In this document: positions 37,397-46,500 of the stretch, piece after piece
Layout: each line of letters begins with the position of its first letter
Position numbering within the stretch: position 1 is the stretch's first letter
Assembly (NCBI GenBank): GCA_963783095.1
Contig: CAWAMR010000003.1
Location: 806,001 to 870,000 of the forward strand
DNA: 64,000 nucleotides
Reading direction: 5' to 3'
From: CAWAMR01 sp963783095
GTDB taxonomy: Bacteria; Planctomycetota; Planctomycetia; Gemmatales; Gemmataceae
Notes under the pieces: model-generated
What the model was told of the DNA's origin: nothing
Databases searched by the model: none
Seen by the model: only the letters and a program-made list of their open reading frames with translations
Program-made: the position numbers and the translations under genes

Positions 37397-38806
37397 ATGC
37401 CTGCGCTGAAAATCCGGCGCATCGACTGTTCGGCAGCCAATGCCCCGAAGCAACTTCTCGCGTTACGCGAGCAGTTTAGCGAACAGGGTTCGATCGTCTC
37501 TCCCCAGGGCCGTAAACTCACGCAAGCGGTCTTCGGCGAGGCTTTGCCTCCCTTGCGCGTCGTTCAAAAGATTTGCGATGAGGTGCGCGATCGAGGCATC
37601 AACGCCGTATTGCATTATACTGAACAGTTGGATAAGATTAAACTCACTCCCAAGACGATCCGGGTGAGTCAAGAGGAACTGTCGGCCGCGTATGCCGCAG
37701 CGGATTCCGAATTTCTCGGAACCGTCCGAAGGGTTCGCGATAATGTCATGCAGTTCCAGATGGGGCTGCTCAACAAGGACGCCCTGCTGCCGCTTTCCGA
37801 ACATTACGAGATTCAAATGCGCTATCGGCCCCTCAAGCGGGTCGGCATTTGTGTTCCAGGCGGGGCGGCGGCCTATCCTTCGACGCTGGTGATGACGGTT
37901 TGCCCCGCTCAGGCGGCAGAAGTCAAGGACATTGTCGTCGTGATGCCGCCCACGGAGAACGGCGCGAATAACAAAGATATGCTGGCCGTCTGCCATGCTT
38001 TGGGCGTGAAACAGGTCTATCGAATCGGGGGTGCCCAAGCGGTCGCGGCGATGGCCTACGGGATCGATGGATTACCTCCCGTCGATATGATTGTGGGGCC
38101 TGGAAACATCTTCGTCGCGCTGGCCAAGCAGCACGTTTACGGCAAAGTCGCCATCGACTGCCTGGCCGGTCCGAGCGAGGTGGTCGTCGTAGCTGACGGC
38201 TCCGCTCAAGCAGACTTTGTGGCCGCGGACCTGATTGCCCAGGCCGAGCATTCGCCCGGCGTCGCCATCCTTGTGACCTGGCTGCCGGACCTCCTGGAGC
38301 AAGTCGAGTTGTCGCTACAAAAACAACTCAAGAACCTCAATCGCGCCGACCTGGCGCAGGCGAGTTTGCACGATTTCGGTGCCTTTGTCCTCACCGCAGA
38401 CAAGGATCAGGCCATTTCGATCGTCAACGATCTGGCACCTGAACATTTGCATATACAAACAAAAGACCCCGAATCGTTTGCCGAGAAAATCGACAATGCC
38501 GGTGCGATCTTCCTTGGAGCTTACACTCCGGTAGCCATCGGCGATTACGCCGCCGGGCCATCGCACGTGCTTCCCACCGGAGGAACCGCTCGTTTTGCCA
38601 GCGGATTGACGGCCAATGACTTCCGTCGTCGAACGAGTATCTTGAATTTTACGCGCAACGGTCTGCGCGAGATTGCGGATGACGTGTTGTTGATGGCGAA
38701 CAAGGAAGGATTGAGCGGCCATGCCGCAAGCGTGTCGGTTCGTCTCAAGGACACCCTGCCAACGCCCCGACCACCGAAGAAACCACCGGTTAAAGCTAAG
38801 AAATAG
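37397..38806 (+). CDS. hisD: Histidinol dehydrogenase
   Basis: 469 aa from ATG 37397 (GAGAGGG upstream); a longer form from GTG 37310 adds 29 residues and cannot be excluded. Oxidises histidinol to histidine with NAD and Zn. Motifs: RYRPLKRVGICVPGGAAAYPST, QVYRIGGAQAVAAMAYG, VDMIVGPGNIFVALAKQ, DCLAGPSEVVVVADG, LIAQAEHSPGVAIL (zinc and catalytic His/Glu), NDLAPEHLHIQTKDP, DYAAGPSHVLPTGGTARF and LSGHAASVSVR. Intact. First gene of a broken-up his cluster with hisC and hisB downstream. Confidence 0.94.
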   Translation: MPALKIRRIDCSAANAPKQLLALREQFSEQGSIVSPQGRKLTQAVFGEALPPLRVVQKICDEVRDRGINAVLHYTEQLDKIKLTPKTIRVSQEELSAAYAAADSEFLGTVRRVRDNVMQFQMGLLNKDALLPLSEHYEIQMRYRPLKRVGICVPGGAAAYPSTLVMTVCPAQAAEVKDIVVVMPPTENGANNKDMLAVCHALGVKQVYRIGGAQAVAAMAYGIDGLPPVDMIVGPGNIFVALAKQHVYGKVAIDCLAGPSEVVVVADGSAQADFVAADLIAQAEHSPGVAILVTWLPDLLEQVELSLQKQLKNLNRADLAQASLHDFGAFVLTADKDQAISIVNDLAPEHLHIQTKDPESFAEKIDNAGAIFLGAYTPVAIGDYAAGPSHVLPTGGTARFASGLTANDFRRRTSILNFTRNGLREIADDVLLMANKEGLSGHAASVSVRLKDTLPTPRPPKKPPVKAKK

Positions 38807-38880
38807 CGATTCGTTCGCATGTGCAGGCAATGCTTATGTGGCTTTACGAAATTCTCAAGGACTATGAATAAATCGCGACT

Positions 38881-39804
38881 ATGAGATTTTCTGTAGCCTT
38901 CTTCAATTGCAATGAACGAAAGCCCGACTGGGGCGCGATCGCATCGACCTTGCACGAAGCCGTAAGAGATGAACCACATGTCTTGGGTCTCTGTGAATTG
39001 TATGATTACGAGAATGTGATTGAACTTATTGCCGTTTTGAGCCATGAGACGGGCAAGAAATATCGTCAAATAACCAGTAAACCTTACCCGCCGGGGCCAC
39101 GCTTGGGGATTCTGATTGATACGACTCTCGGGCGGTTGCAGCATGTTGGCGACGACGAGGGCTATCGTCACGGAGCAGATTGGAGGAACTGGTTGGCGGG
39201 CCGAGTCGAACTTTTCAAGCCGGGCACAACAGTTCCGTCGTTGCAACAGCTTGTAGTTATCGTAAACCACTGGACCTCAATGAAGAAGGGCAGACGGGAC
39301 ACGATAGCGAGCCGTGAGATTCTCGCCTGGGAAGTCGGCAGTTGGATGTGCAGCAAAGACAAACGCGGTCAGCAGGTCGTCGTTGACGACGCAGGACACG
39401 CAATTCCAGTTTATCGACAACCATGCGTTGCGATGGGCGACTTTAATTGTGAGCCCGGATCGTCCGAGCTTCGCTCGCCTCGAAAATTTACGCTCCAAGC
39501 GATGCGAAACGAGCCAGGCCTGTGGAATCCGCGCAAATTGGAACGGGATACACATGCATTGCTGTATGACCTTTCTTGGCGGCGTCTTGCGGCCTCCCCT
39601 TGGGCACCGGTTCCCGGCACTTATGACTGGGGCGACCTTCATTCGCCTGAAATGCTGGATCGGATGCTTGTCAGCGACGCCCTTTGGGACGGGCCGGACA
39701 TGCGAATTACGTTGAACGACGAACGCCAGGCAATGCGCATCGTTCCCGCCGCAAAGGGGTGCAGCGACCACAGCGCAATTGCCATCAGCGTTGAAACCAA
39801 ATGA
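38881..39804 (+). CDS. Endonuclease/exonuclease/phosphatase-fold protein
   Basis: 307 aa. EEP-fold signatures: N-terminal SVAFFNCNERK, metal-binding Glu in LGLCELYDYENV, VVIVNHWTSMKKG, CVAMGDFNCEP (GDFN) and the C-terminal GCSDHSAIAISV (SDH). Mg-dependent phosphodiester or phosphomonoester hydrolysis is expected; substrate unknown. Its stop overlaps the start of the next gene by 4 bp (ATGA), implying translational coupling. The pair sits between hisD and hisC, where no nuclease is expected. No signal peptide, so cytosolic. Possibly an acquired module. Confidence 0.8.
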   Translation: MRFSVAFFNCNERKPDWGAIASTLHEAVRDEPHVLGLCELYDYENVIELIAVLSHETGKKYRQITSKPYPPGPRLGILIDTTLGRLQHVGDDEGYRHGADWRNWLAGRVELFKPGTTVPSLQQLVVIVNHWTSMKKGRRDTIASREILAWEVGSWMCSKDKRGQQVVVDDAGHAIPVYRQPCVAMGDFNCEPGSSELRSPRKFTLQAMRNEPGLWNPRKLERDTHALLYDLSWRRLAASPWAPVPGTYDWGDLHSPEMLDRMLVSDALWDGPDMRITLNDERQAMRIVPAAKGCSDHSAIAISVETK

Positions 39805-40232
39805 AGGACGTTGAAATGACCAATCCTTACACGAAAATGTTGCTTCACCCGTCTGTTGAAGACAAACGCCAGGCGGTCGAAGCACTCAGACAATTCGCTG
39901 AGGCGCTGCAGCAGTATGCGGGACAAGATGTAGACGTTGAGGTTCCGGTCACTGTTCATCCGGAAGACGGTCCTGACAAAGTCGCGCGGGTGCATCTTTC
40001 CGTCTATATTCCCAAGACTGACTATGCAAATCTCATACTCGTTGCGCGGTGCCGGGGAAACGATGGATTTCCTGTTACAATTGACCCATATTTTGCCGTT
40101 GGCACCTTCCCAAACGGCATCCCGCCGTGCCAGGACCGGCAACAACTTGATGACGCGCTGCAAGAATTCGCGCAATCGCGGGAAGTATTGGGTCTCCTGG
40201 ATTACATGCTACGACATGCGCGAAAGAGATAG
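39801..40232 (+). CDS. Unknown partner of the EEP protein
   Basis: 143 aa, coupled to the upstream gene through ATGA; a second ATG at 39816 is possible. The N-terminal part is acidic and helical (VEDKRQAVEALRQFAEALQQYAGQ), the middle is beta-rich (VDVEVPVTVHPEDGPDKVARVHLSVYIP), and it ends with EEFAQS-like helices (LDDALQEFAQSREVLGLLDYMLRHARKR). No family recognised. The tight coupling suggests a binding partner or regulator of the nuclease-fold protein. Confidence 0.65.
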   Translation: MKDVEMTNPYTKMLLHPSVEDKRQAVEALRQFAEALQQYAGQDVDVEVPVTVHPEDGPDKVARVHLSVYIPKTDYANLILVARCRGNDGFPVTIDPYFAVGTFPNGIPPCQDRQQLDDALQEFAQSREVLGLLDYMLRHARKR

Positions 40233-40292
40233 CCCATCGTGACAGTGGGTTATTTGTCTGTGCAATTACCGGCCATAGATCACTGACTGAAA

Positions 40293-41338
40293 ATGATGAT
40301 TCGAGCGAATATCCAGGAAATGGCGGGCTATGTTCCGGGTGAGCAGCCTCGGGATGACGGCGTTGTCAAACTCAACACTAACGAAAATCCTTACCCGCCT
40401 TCCCCCCGTGTTTTCGAGGCGATTCGCGCTGCGCTGACCGGCGATCATCTGCGAAAATATCCGGAGCCTTCCGGACATACTTTTCGAGGCGTTGCGGGCC
40501 GGGTTCTGGGCGTCGATCCCGATTCCATCCTGATCGGCAACGGTTCGGACGATATTCTGACGATCGCAACTCGCGCCTTCGTGCCGGAAGGCGGCTTGAT
40601 CGTCTCGCCGACGCCGAGTTACATTCTCTATCGCAGTTTGGCTGAGATTCAGGGTGCCCGATTCCAGATGGTTCCGTATGGTGCAGAATGGCAATTGCCG
40701 CCAGTCTGGCCGATCGCGGATGCCGATCTCACCTTCGTGGCCAATCCCAATTCCCCATCCGGAACCCTGGTCTCACTGGAAAGCATCAAGCACTTGGCAG
40801 AACAATCGAAAGGACCGATCGTTCTGGACGAAGCTTACGTCGATTTTGCCGAAACCAACGGGTTGCAGTTGGCTGGAAAGTCGGTGATCGTCACGCGGAC
40901 ATTGAGCAAGTCCTACGCCCTGGCCGGCATTCGGTTTGGCTTCGCGGTTGCCGATCCGGCGGTGATTCGGGAATTGTTCAAGGTGAAGGATTCCTATAAT
41001 TGCGATGTCCTGAGCCTGTGCGCTGCCGCCGCAGCGCTGGAAGATCAAGAATATCTGCGCAGACACGCGCCAAAATCCTTGCTACCCGGCAGCGGATGAC
41101 TCTGACCTTACGAGGATTTGGTTTTGAGGTAACACCCAGCCAGTCTAATTTTGTCTGGTGCCGGCGCTTCGATCGACCGGTTAAGCCGATCTACGAAGCG
41201 TTGAAGGAGCGAAAATTACTGGTACGCTACATGAACTACCCGGACTTCGGCGATGGGTTACGCATCTCCGTGGGTACGGATTCTGAGATCGATTTGTTAT
41301 TCTCTTATCTGACCGACATTCTGAACGCCAAGAACTAA
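40293..41338 (+). CDS. hisC: Histidinol-phosphate aminotransferase, frameshifted
   Basis: About 348 codons. PLP-dependent transamination of imidazole acetol-phosphate in histidine synthesis. Motifs: VKLNTNENPYPPSPRV, LIGNGSDDILTIATRAFV, VSPTPSYILYRSL, FVANPNSPSG, IVLDEAYVDFAE and the PLP lysine in TLSKSYALAGIRFGF. The frame changes near 41062 (EDQEYLR|QTRAKILATRQRMTLTLRGFGFEVTPSQSNF); one base restores it. ATG ATG at 40293/40296. It ends one base before hisB starts. Confidence 0.92.
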
Positions 41339-41339
41339 C

Positions 41340-41955
41340 ATGCCCCGAATCGCAAGCATCCGCCGGGAAACGACCGAAACCAAGATCGACTTGACGTTGG
41401 ATCTCGACGGAACGGGCCGGGCCGATTTGAGCACCGGCATCGGTTTCTTCGATCACATGCTGACACATCTCGCCAAACACGGTTTATTCGATTTGACCGT
41501 CAAGGCCGAGGGCGATTTGCACATCGATTCGCACCACACCGTGGAAGACGTCGGAATCTGTATGGGCGAATGTCTGGTCGATGCGCTCGGCAACAAAGCA
41601 GGAATTCGCCGTTACGGCAGCGCAACGCTGCCGATGGATGAAACGCTCGTGACCGCTGCGGTCGATCTGAGCGGCCGGCCTTTTCTGGTCTGGAAGGCCG
41701 ACATAGCCAACGAGTTATTGGGGAACTTTCATTCCTGCGCTTGCCGAGGAGTTTTGGCGAGCGGTTTCGTCGGTGGGAGGCTTCAATCTTCACGTGATAT
41801 TGCACCACGGCCACAACACCCATCATCAGATCGAGGGGATTTTCAAGGCGATCGCCCGCGCCCTGCGCATGGCGGTGGAACCCGATCCGCGCGGCGGTGG
41901 CATCCCATCGACCAAGGGTGTTTTGGGTGGGCCTGGCCACACCGGAGAGTCGTAG
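41340..41955 (+). CDS. hisB: Imidazoleglycerol-phosphate dehydratase, frameshifted
   Basis: About 205 codons, usual for monofunctional HisB. Motifs: TGIGFFDHMLTHLAKHGLFDL, DLHIDSHHTVEDVGICMGE, LPMDETLVTAAVDLSGRPFLVW, and after the break IPALAEEFWRAVSSVGGFNLHV, HHGHNTHHQIEGIFKAIARALR and GGIPSTKGVL. Both His-rich manganese sites are present. The frame changes near 41728 (LLGNF|IPALAEEF); loss of an AT dinucleotide from TTTCATATTCC would explain it. Overlaps or abuts hisC (1-bp gap), so a his operon. Confidence 0.92.
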
Positions 41956-42067
41956 TCTGATTCAACCGGGGTTGAGCATACCCAACTTGACCTCTTCTTC
42001 TCGAAGGATAGACTCAATTCAACATGCTTCACACTTGAAATCGTCATCGACGGAATGAGTTTAGCCG

Positions 42068-42550
42068 ATGTCCTTTGTGCGTCCATCTCTGCTCGTGTTG
42101 GGTCTTCCTCTCTTTTTGGCAGGCTGCTCGGCCCCCAAAGAAGAAGGCCAACAGACGCTGTCGAAATTGAACGTGGTTCTCGAGAAATCGACAACGGTCC
42201 TGGCCACGATTCACGATCAGCAAACCGCCGGCGCTGCGGGCGACGATCTCCGAGCATTGGCGCAGGAGTGGAACGACCTGCGCGCCCTCGACCAAAAATT
42301 CAAATTTAACCGATCGACGTGGGATCAACTGCTCAGCGACGAAGCGCGCAAGAAAACTTCGGATTTGAAAGTGCAGTTTACGATGGAATACGACCGCGTA
42401 CGCAAGCTGAAGACCGCGCTGACCGAGGAATGGGCGGCTCTGTCGTTCGTCGGCGGCGCAGCGGTTCTGGACGTGCACCAGTTGAAGACGGTCGATACGC
42501 CCGAACTGGAGAACTTCGAGAAGGCTTTTGCCCGTTGCCGTCGAAATTAA
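42068..42550 (+). CDS. Lipoprotein, unknown
   Basis: 160 aa. Lipobox in MSFVRPSLLVLGLPLFLAG|C. The mature part is helical and charged (SKLNVVLEKSTTVLATIHDQQTAG, DLKVQFTMEYDRVRKLKTALTEEWAAL), with no known domain. It ends in TAA at 42548-42550, immediately followed by the TGGACAA-word hairpin. The next small gene starts 95 bp downstream. Envelope-associated; function unknown. Confidence 0.7.
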   Translation: MSFVRPSLLVLGLPLFLAGCSAPKEEGQQTLSKLNVVLEKSTTVLATIHDQQTAGAAGDDLRALAQEWNDLRALDQKFKFNRSTWDQLLSDEARKKTSDLKVQFTMEYDRVRKLKTALTEEWAALSFVGGAAVLDVHQLKTVDTPELENFEKAFARCRRN

Positions 42551-42629
42551 TGGACAATGGATAATGGACAATGGACAATGGATAATGGACACCTTGCCGT
42601 TATCCATTGTCCATTATCCATTGTCCATT
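42548..42629. repeat. Heptad-word hairpin after stop codon (TGGACAA type)
   Basis: 27-nt arms at 42549-42575 (AATGGACAATGGATAATGGA…) and 42603-42629 are perfect inverse complements with a 27-nt centre. The left arm overlaps the TAA stop of the lipoprotein gene (42548-42550). Confidence 0.8.
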
Positions 42630-42645
42630 GTTTGGGGAACACGCC

Positions 42646-42861
42646 ATGAGCACCGACGCCGTCGATCGCGGACAAGCCAGAATGAAAGAGTTCATGAGCC
42701 TGCTGCCGCTGACCCTCGAACTCGCAGGGTTGCCCAAGTCGGAGCCCGGCAGGCAATTTAACGAAGGGCAAATGGAAGTTCGTGTGACTGTGATTCGCAA
42801 CGCTTTCAAAATGGCGAAGCAGCTTCTCCTGGAGATCGCCAAACCGGTGGAAGGGTCATAG
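42646..42861 (+). CDS. Small hypothetical protein
   Basis: 71 aa, starting at ATG 42646 with GGGG 8-11 bp upstream; the frame also opens at 42607 inside the preceding hairpin. Helical and mixed-charge (ARMKEFMSLLPLTLELAGLPK … GRQFNEGQMEVRVTVIRNAFKMAKQLLLEIAKP). No signal peptide and no known domain. Same strand as the lipoprotein gene upstream. Confidence 0.55.
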   Translation: MSTDAVDRGQARMKEFMSLLPLTLELAGLPKSEPGRQFNEGQMEVRVTVIRNAFKMAKQLLLEIAKPVEGS

Positions 42862-43004
42862 AAATTTGTGGAATTCGGCGAGGAACTGGGGGAAATTGGA
42901 TTGACGCGCCAAAATCGGCCCGGTTAACTTATATCTTCCCCCCAATGGATTGATTGATCCTGAAGTGATTCGCACTCCAAAATTCTCTTGTTTGGAATCT
43001 TTCG

Positions 43005-43334
43005 ATGGTGAAATTCCGCCTATTCATTTTACTTGCCGTCATCGGCATGGTTTCCGCGGGAGGCGTCTTCTCCCAGGAGAAAAAAGATGCGCCGATCAAG
43101 GGCACGTTACCCAAAAACTGGGGTAAGCTCGGCTTGAGCGACGACCAGAAGCAAAAGGTCTACAAAGCTCAGGCGAAGTACAACGAAAAGATCGATAAAC
43201 TCAAGGCCGAGATCAAAGCGCTGCAAGCGGAGGAAAAGAAGGAACTCGAAACCGTGTTGACGTCGGACCAGAAGAAAAGACTGATCGAAATCCTCACCGG
43301 CGTGAAGGAACCCGAAAAGCCGAAGGATAAGTGA
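43005..43334 (+). CDS. Secreted Spy/CpxP-like helical protein
   Basis: 109 aa with signal peptide (FRLFILLAVIGMVSAGGVFSQ). The mature part is a charged helical hairpin, LGLSDDQKQKVYKAQAKYNEK … LKAEIKALQAEEKKELETVLTSDQKKRLIEIL; the LSDDQK/LTSDQK pair resembles the LTxxQ motif of Spy/CpxP periplasmic proteins. Possibly a periplasmic chaperone or stress-related protein; this is inference from a short motif. Confidence 0.65.
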   Translation: MVKFRLFILLAVIGMVSAGGVFSQEKKDAPIKGTLPKNWGKLGLSDDQKQKVYKAQAKYNEKIDKLKAEIKALQAEEKKELETVLTSDQKKRLIEILTGVKEPEKPKDK

Positions 43335-43353
43335 CGGCCTCCCTGCCAATCGA

Positions 43354-43442
43354 TTGAGCCGGAAGCATTAGCGACGGATAACGAGCCGGAAGCGTAAGCG
43401 ACGGTTTTGCATACACCAACCGTCGCTTACGCTTCCGGCTCG
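43354..43442. repeat. Palindromic repeat (GAGCCGGAAGCGTAAGCGACGG)
   Basis: The arms 43382-43406 (CGAGCCGGAAGCGTAAGCGA…) and 43418-43442 are perfect 25-nt inverse complements. A third, direct and slightly diverged copy (GAGCCGGAAGCATTAGCGAC) precedes it at 43356-43375. Dispersed palindromes of this sort are common in planctomycete intergenic DNA. It may terminate the upstream gene. Confidence 0.75.
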
Positions 43443-43526
43443 TTCGATTGCGAATTCATTCGATCGCGGATAGGATACTAGTGAAGAAAATCATTTCGCA
43501 AAACAAACGATTGATCGACTTTGTCC

Positions 43527-46500
43527 ATGAACGACCCCGAAAAAACAGGTGCTTACCAGCCTAATGCCGGTGCGGACAGCGAACCAGCGCCTGTTCTGCC
43601 GGAACACATTGGTCGTTACCGAATCGAAAGAGTGCTTGGCAAAGGTGGTTTCGGCCTCGTTTTTTTGGCGCATGACGAGCAGTTGAGACGTCTGGTTGCC
43701 ATCAAGGTTCCCCACAGTTATCTCGTGTCGAAACCCAGCGATGCCGAAGCATATCTGACCGAAGCCCGCACGGTGGCAAATCTCGATCACCCGAACATTG
43801 TTCCCGTACACGATATCGGCAGCACGGACCAGTTTCCTTGTTATGTGGTCTCCAAATATATCGACGGGACCACCCTTGCCGCACGGCTCAAGCAAGCCAG
43901 GTTGTCGCTGAATGAGGTCGTCGAGCTGGTGGCGACTGTCGCCGAAGCCTTGCATCATGCTCACAAGCACGGGTTGGTGCATCGAGACATAAAGCCCGGC
44001 AATATTCTGCTCGACCGGAACGATAAGCCGTTCGTCGTGGATTTTGGTTTGGCTTTGCGCGAGTGCGAAGCGGACAAGCGATTCCGTTATGCCGGGACCC
44101 CTTCCTACATGAGTCCGGAACAGGCCGGCGGGGAAGGGCATCGGGTCGATGGCCGCAGCGACATTTTTAGTTTGGGCGTGGTCTTTTACGAGCTGTTGAC
44201 GGGACGACGACCCTTCATGGCCGACTCGCAAGCGGAACTGCTCGACCAGATTGCCTCGGTCGAGGCTCGGCCGCCGCGACAAATTGACGACCATATCCCC
44301 AAAGAACTCGAACGCATCTGCCTCAAATCGTTGGCCAAGCGTGCCTCCGAACGATATACGACCGGCAGGGACATGGCCGATGACTTGCGGCATTTTCTGG
44401 CGAGCGCTCCCGCACAGGAAAAGTCCGCGCTAACCGGCGCGGTAAAGAATGAGGTCGACTTTGCCACACCGCTCCCGACGCCGATTACTTCCCCGATCAG
44501 CGACAGTTATCCCATTAAGATCGTGCCGAAGGGCTTGCGCTCGTTCGACGCGAATGATGCCGACTTTTTCCTCGAGCTATTGCCGGGACCAAGGGATCGA
44601 GAGGGTTTGCCGGAAAGCATTCGTTTCTGGAAACCGCTGATCGAAGCGACTCGCTCCGAAAACACTTTCTGCGTGGGGTTGATCTATGGGCCTTCGGGCT
44701 GCGGCAAGTCGTCGCTGGTCAAAGCAGGGTTATTGCCGCGGTTAGCGAAATTCGTGACCTGTCTATATGTAGAAGCGAGCGCGGACGAAACCGAGAACCA
44801 ATTGCTCAAAGGTTTGCGCCGGCAGGTGCCGGACTTGCCGAATAATCTGAGTTTGGTCGCATCCCTGTCGGTATTGCGGCGCGGACAATTTTTGAAATCG
44901 GGCCAGAAGGTACTTCTGGTGTTGGACCAGTTCGAGCAATGGCTTCATGCCCCGCGAAACCAAGAGAACACCGAACTGGTGCAAGCCTTACGCCAGTGCG
45001 ACGGCGAACGGCTGCAATGTATCTTGATGGTTCGGGACGACTTCTGGATGGCGGCGACTTGGTTTATGCAAGCCCTGGAAATTCGATTGGTGGAGGGGCA
45101 AAATTCGGCAGCTGTCGATCTTTTCGATCTTCGACATGCCAGAAAGGTTCTGACGACGTTTGGTCGAGCCTTCGGCGCTTTGCCGGAAGGTCAGGTAGGC
45201 AAGGAGCGCAACACCTTTCTCGATCGAGCTGTCGCCGGACTGGCTCAAGACAGTAAGGTCTTCCCAGTCAGGCTGGCGCTCTTCGCCGAAATGATGAAGG
45301 GAAAGGCCTGGACCCCATCCCAGCTGAAGGAAATCGGCGGAACCGAAGGTGTGGGCTTCACTTTTCTCGAAGAGACTTTTTCCTCTTCCAACGCCCCTCC
45401 CCAGCATCGACTTCATCAAAAGGCAGCTCAAGCAGTGCTGAAAGCTCTGTTGCCCGAAGCTGGGATGAACATTCGGGGCCACATGAGGTCGCAGCAAGAG
45501 TTGCTGAAGGCCTCGGGCTACGCGGATCGTCCGCAGGATTTTGAGGAAGTCCTGCGCATTCTCGACAGCGAGGTTCGCCTCATCACGCCCGCCGATCCTG
45601 AGGGGGTGGAGGGTGGTGGGTGGAGGATGGTGGAGAAGTCTGCCAAGGTGCTCCCGCCACCCTCCACCTGCCACCCTCCACTCGTTACTACCAGTTGACA
45701 CACGACTACCTCGTGCCGTCGTTGCGGGATTGGCTAACTCGAAAGCAAAAGGAAACGAGACGGGGACGCGCAGAACTGCTATTGGCGGATCGAGCGACCG
45801 TGTGGAACGCTCGGCCGGAAAACCGCCAGCTGCCATCGTTATTGCAATGGTTGCAAATTCGATGGTGGACCGGAAAGCGGACCTGGACCCAGCCTCAACG
45901 ACTCATGATGCAGCAGGCAAGCCGGTATCAGACCGTGCGCGGGTTAATCGCAGCGGGGTTCTTGGCGGCATTGGTCCTCATGGGCTTTGAGATTCGTAGT
46001 CGGGTCGATGAGAGAAACAAAGCAACCCACGCCGCCCGATTGGTGCAAGCGCTGCTTTATGCCGAGATTGACCAGGTGCCGGGCATCTTGGCGGAAATCG
46101 AGCCGTATCGCCGTTGGGTCGATCCGATGCTCAAGGAGAAACATGCCCAGCTCGACGACGACTCATCGCAGAAACTTCACACCAGCCTGGCCCTGTTGCC
46201 CGTGGACCCCAATGAAAGGAATTACCTCGTCAAACGCCTTCTCGATGCATCTCCCCAAGAACTTCCCGTCATTCGAGATGCTCTGATCCCCTACAAGGCA
46301 GAATTATTGGATACGTTGTGGGCTGTCGTGGAAGCGCCGCAAAACGGCAAAGATTCACAACGGCTGCGCGGCAGCATGCGCATTAGCGATGTATGCTCCC
46401 CTCGATCCACGGTGGTCGAAGGTGCAGCAGCAAATCGCCAATGACCTGGTGGCCGTTCCCCCGGTATATCTGGAACGCTGGATGGCCGCTCTCAGGCCGA

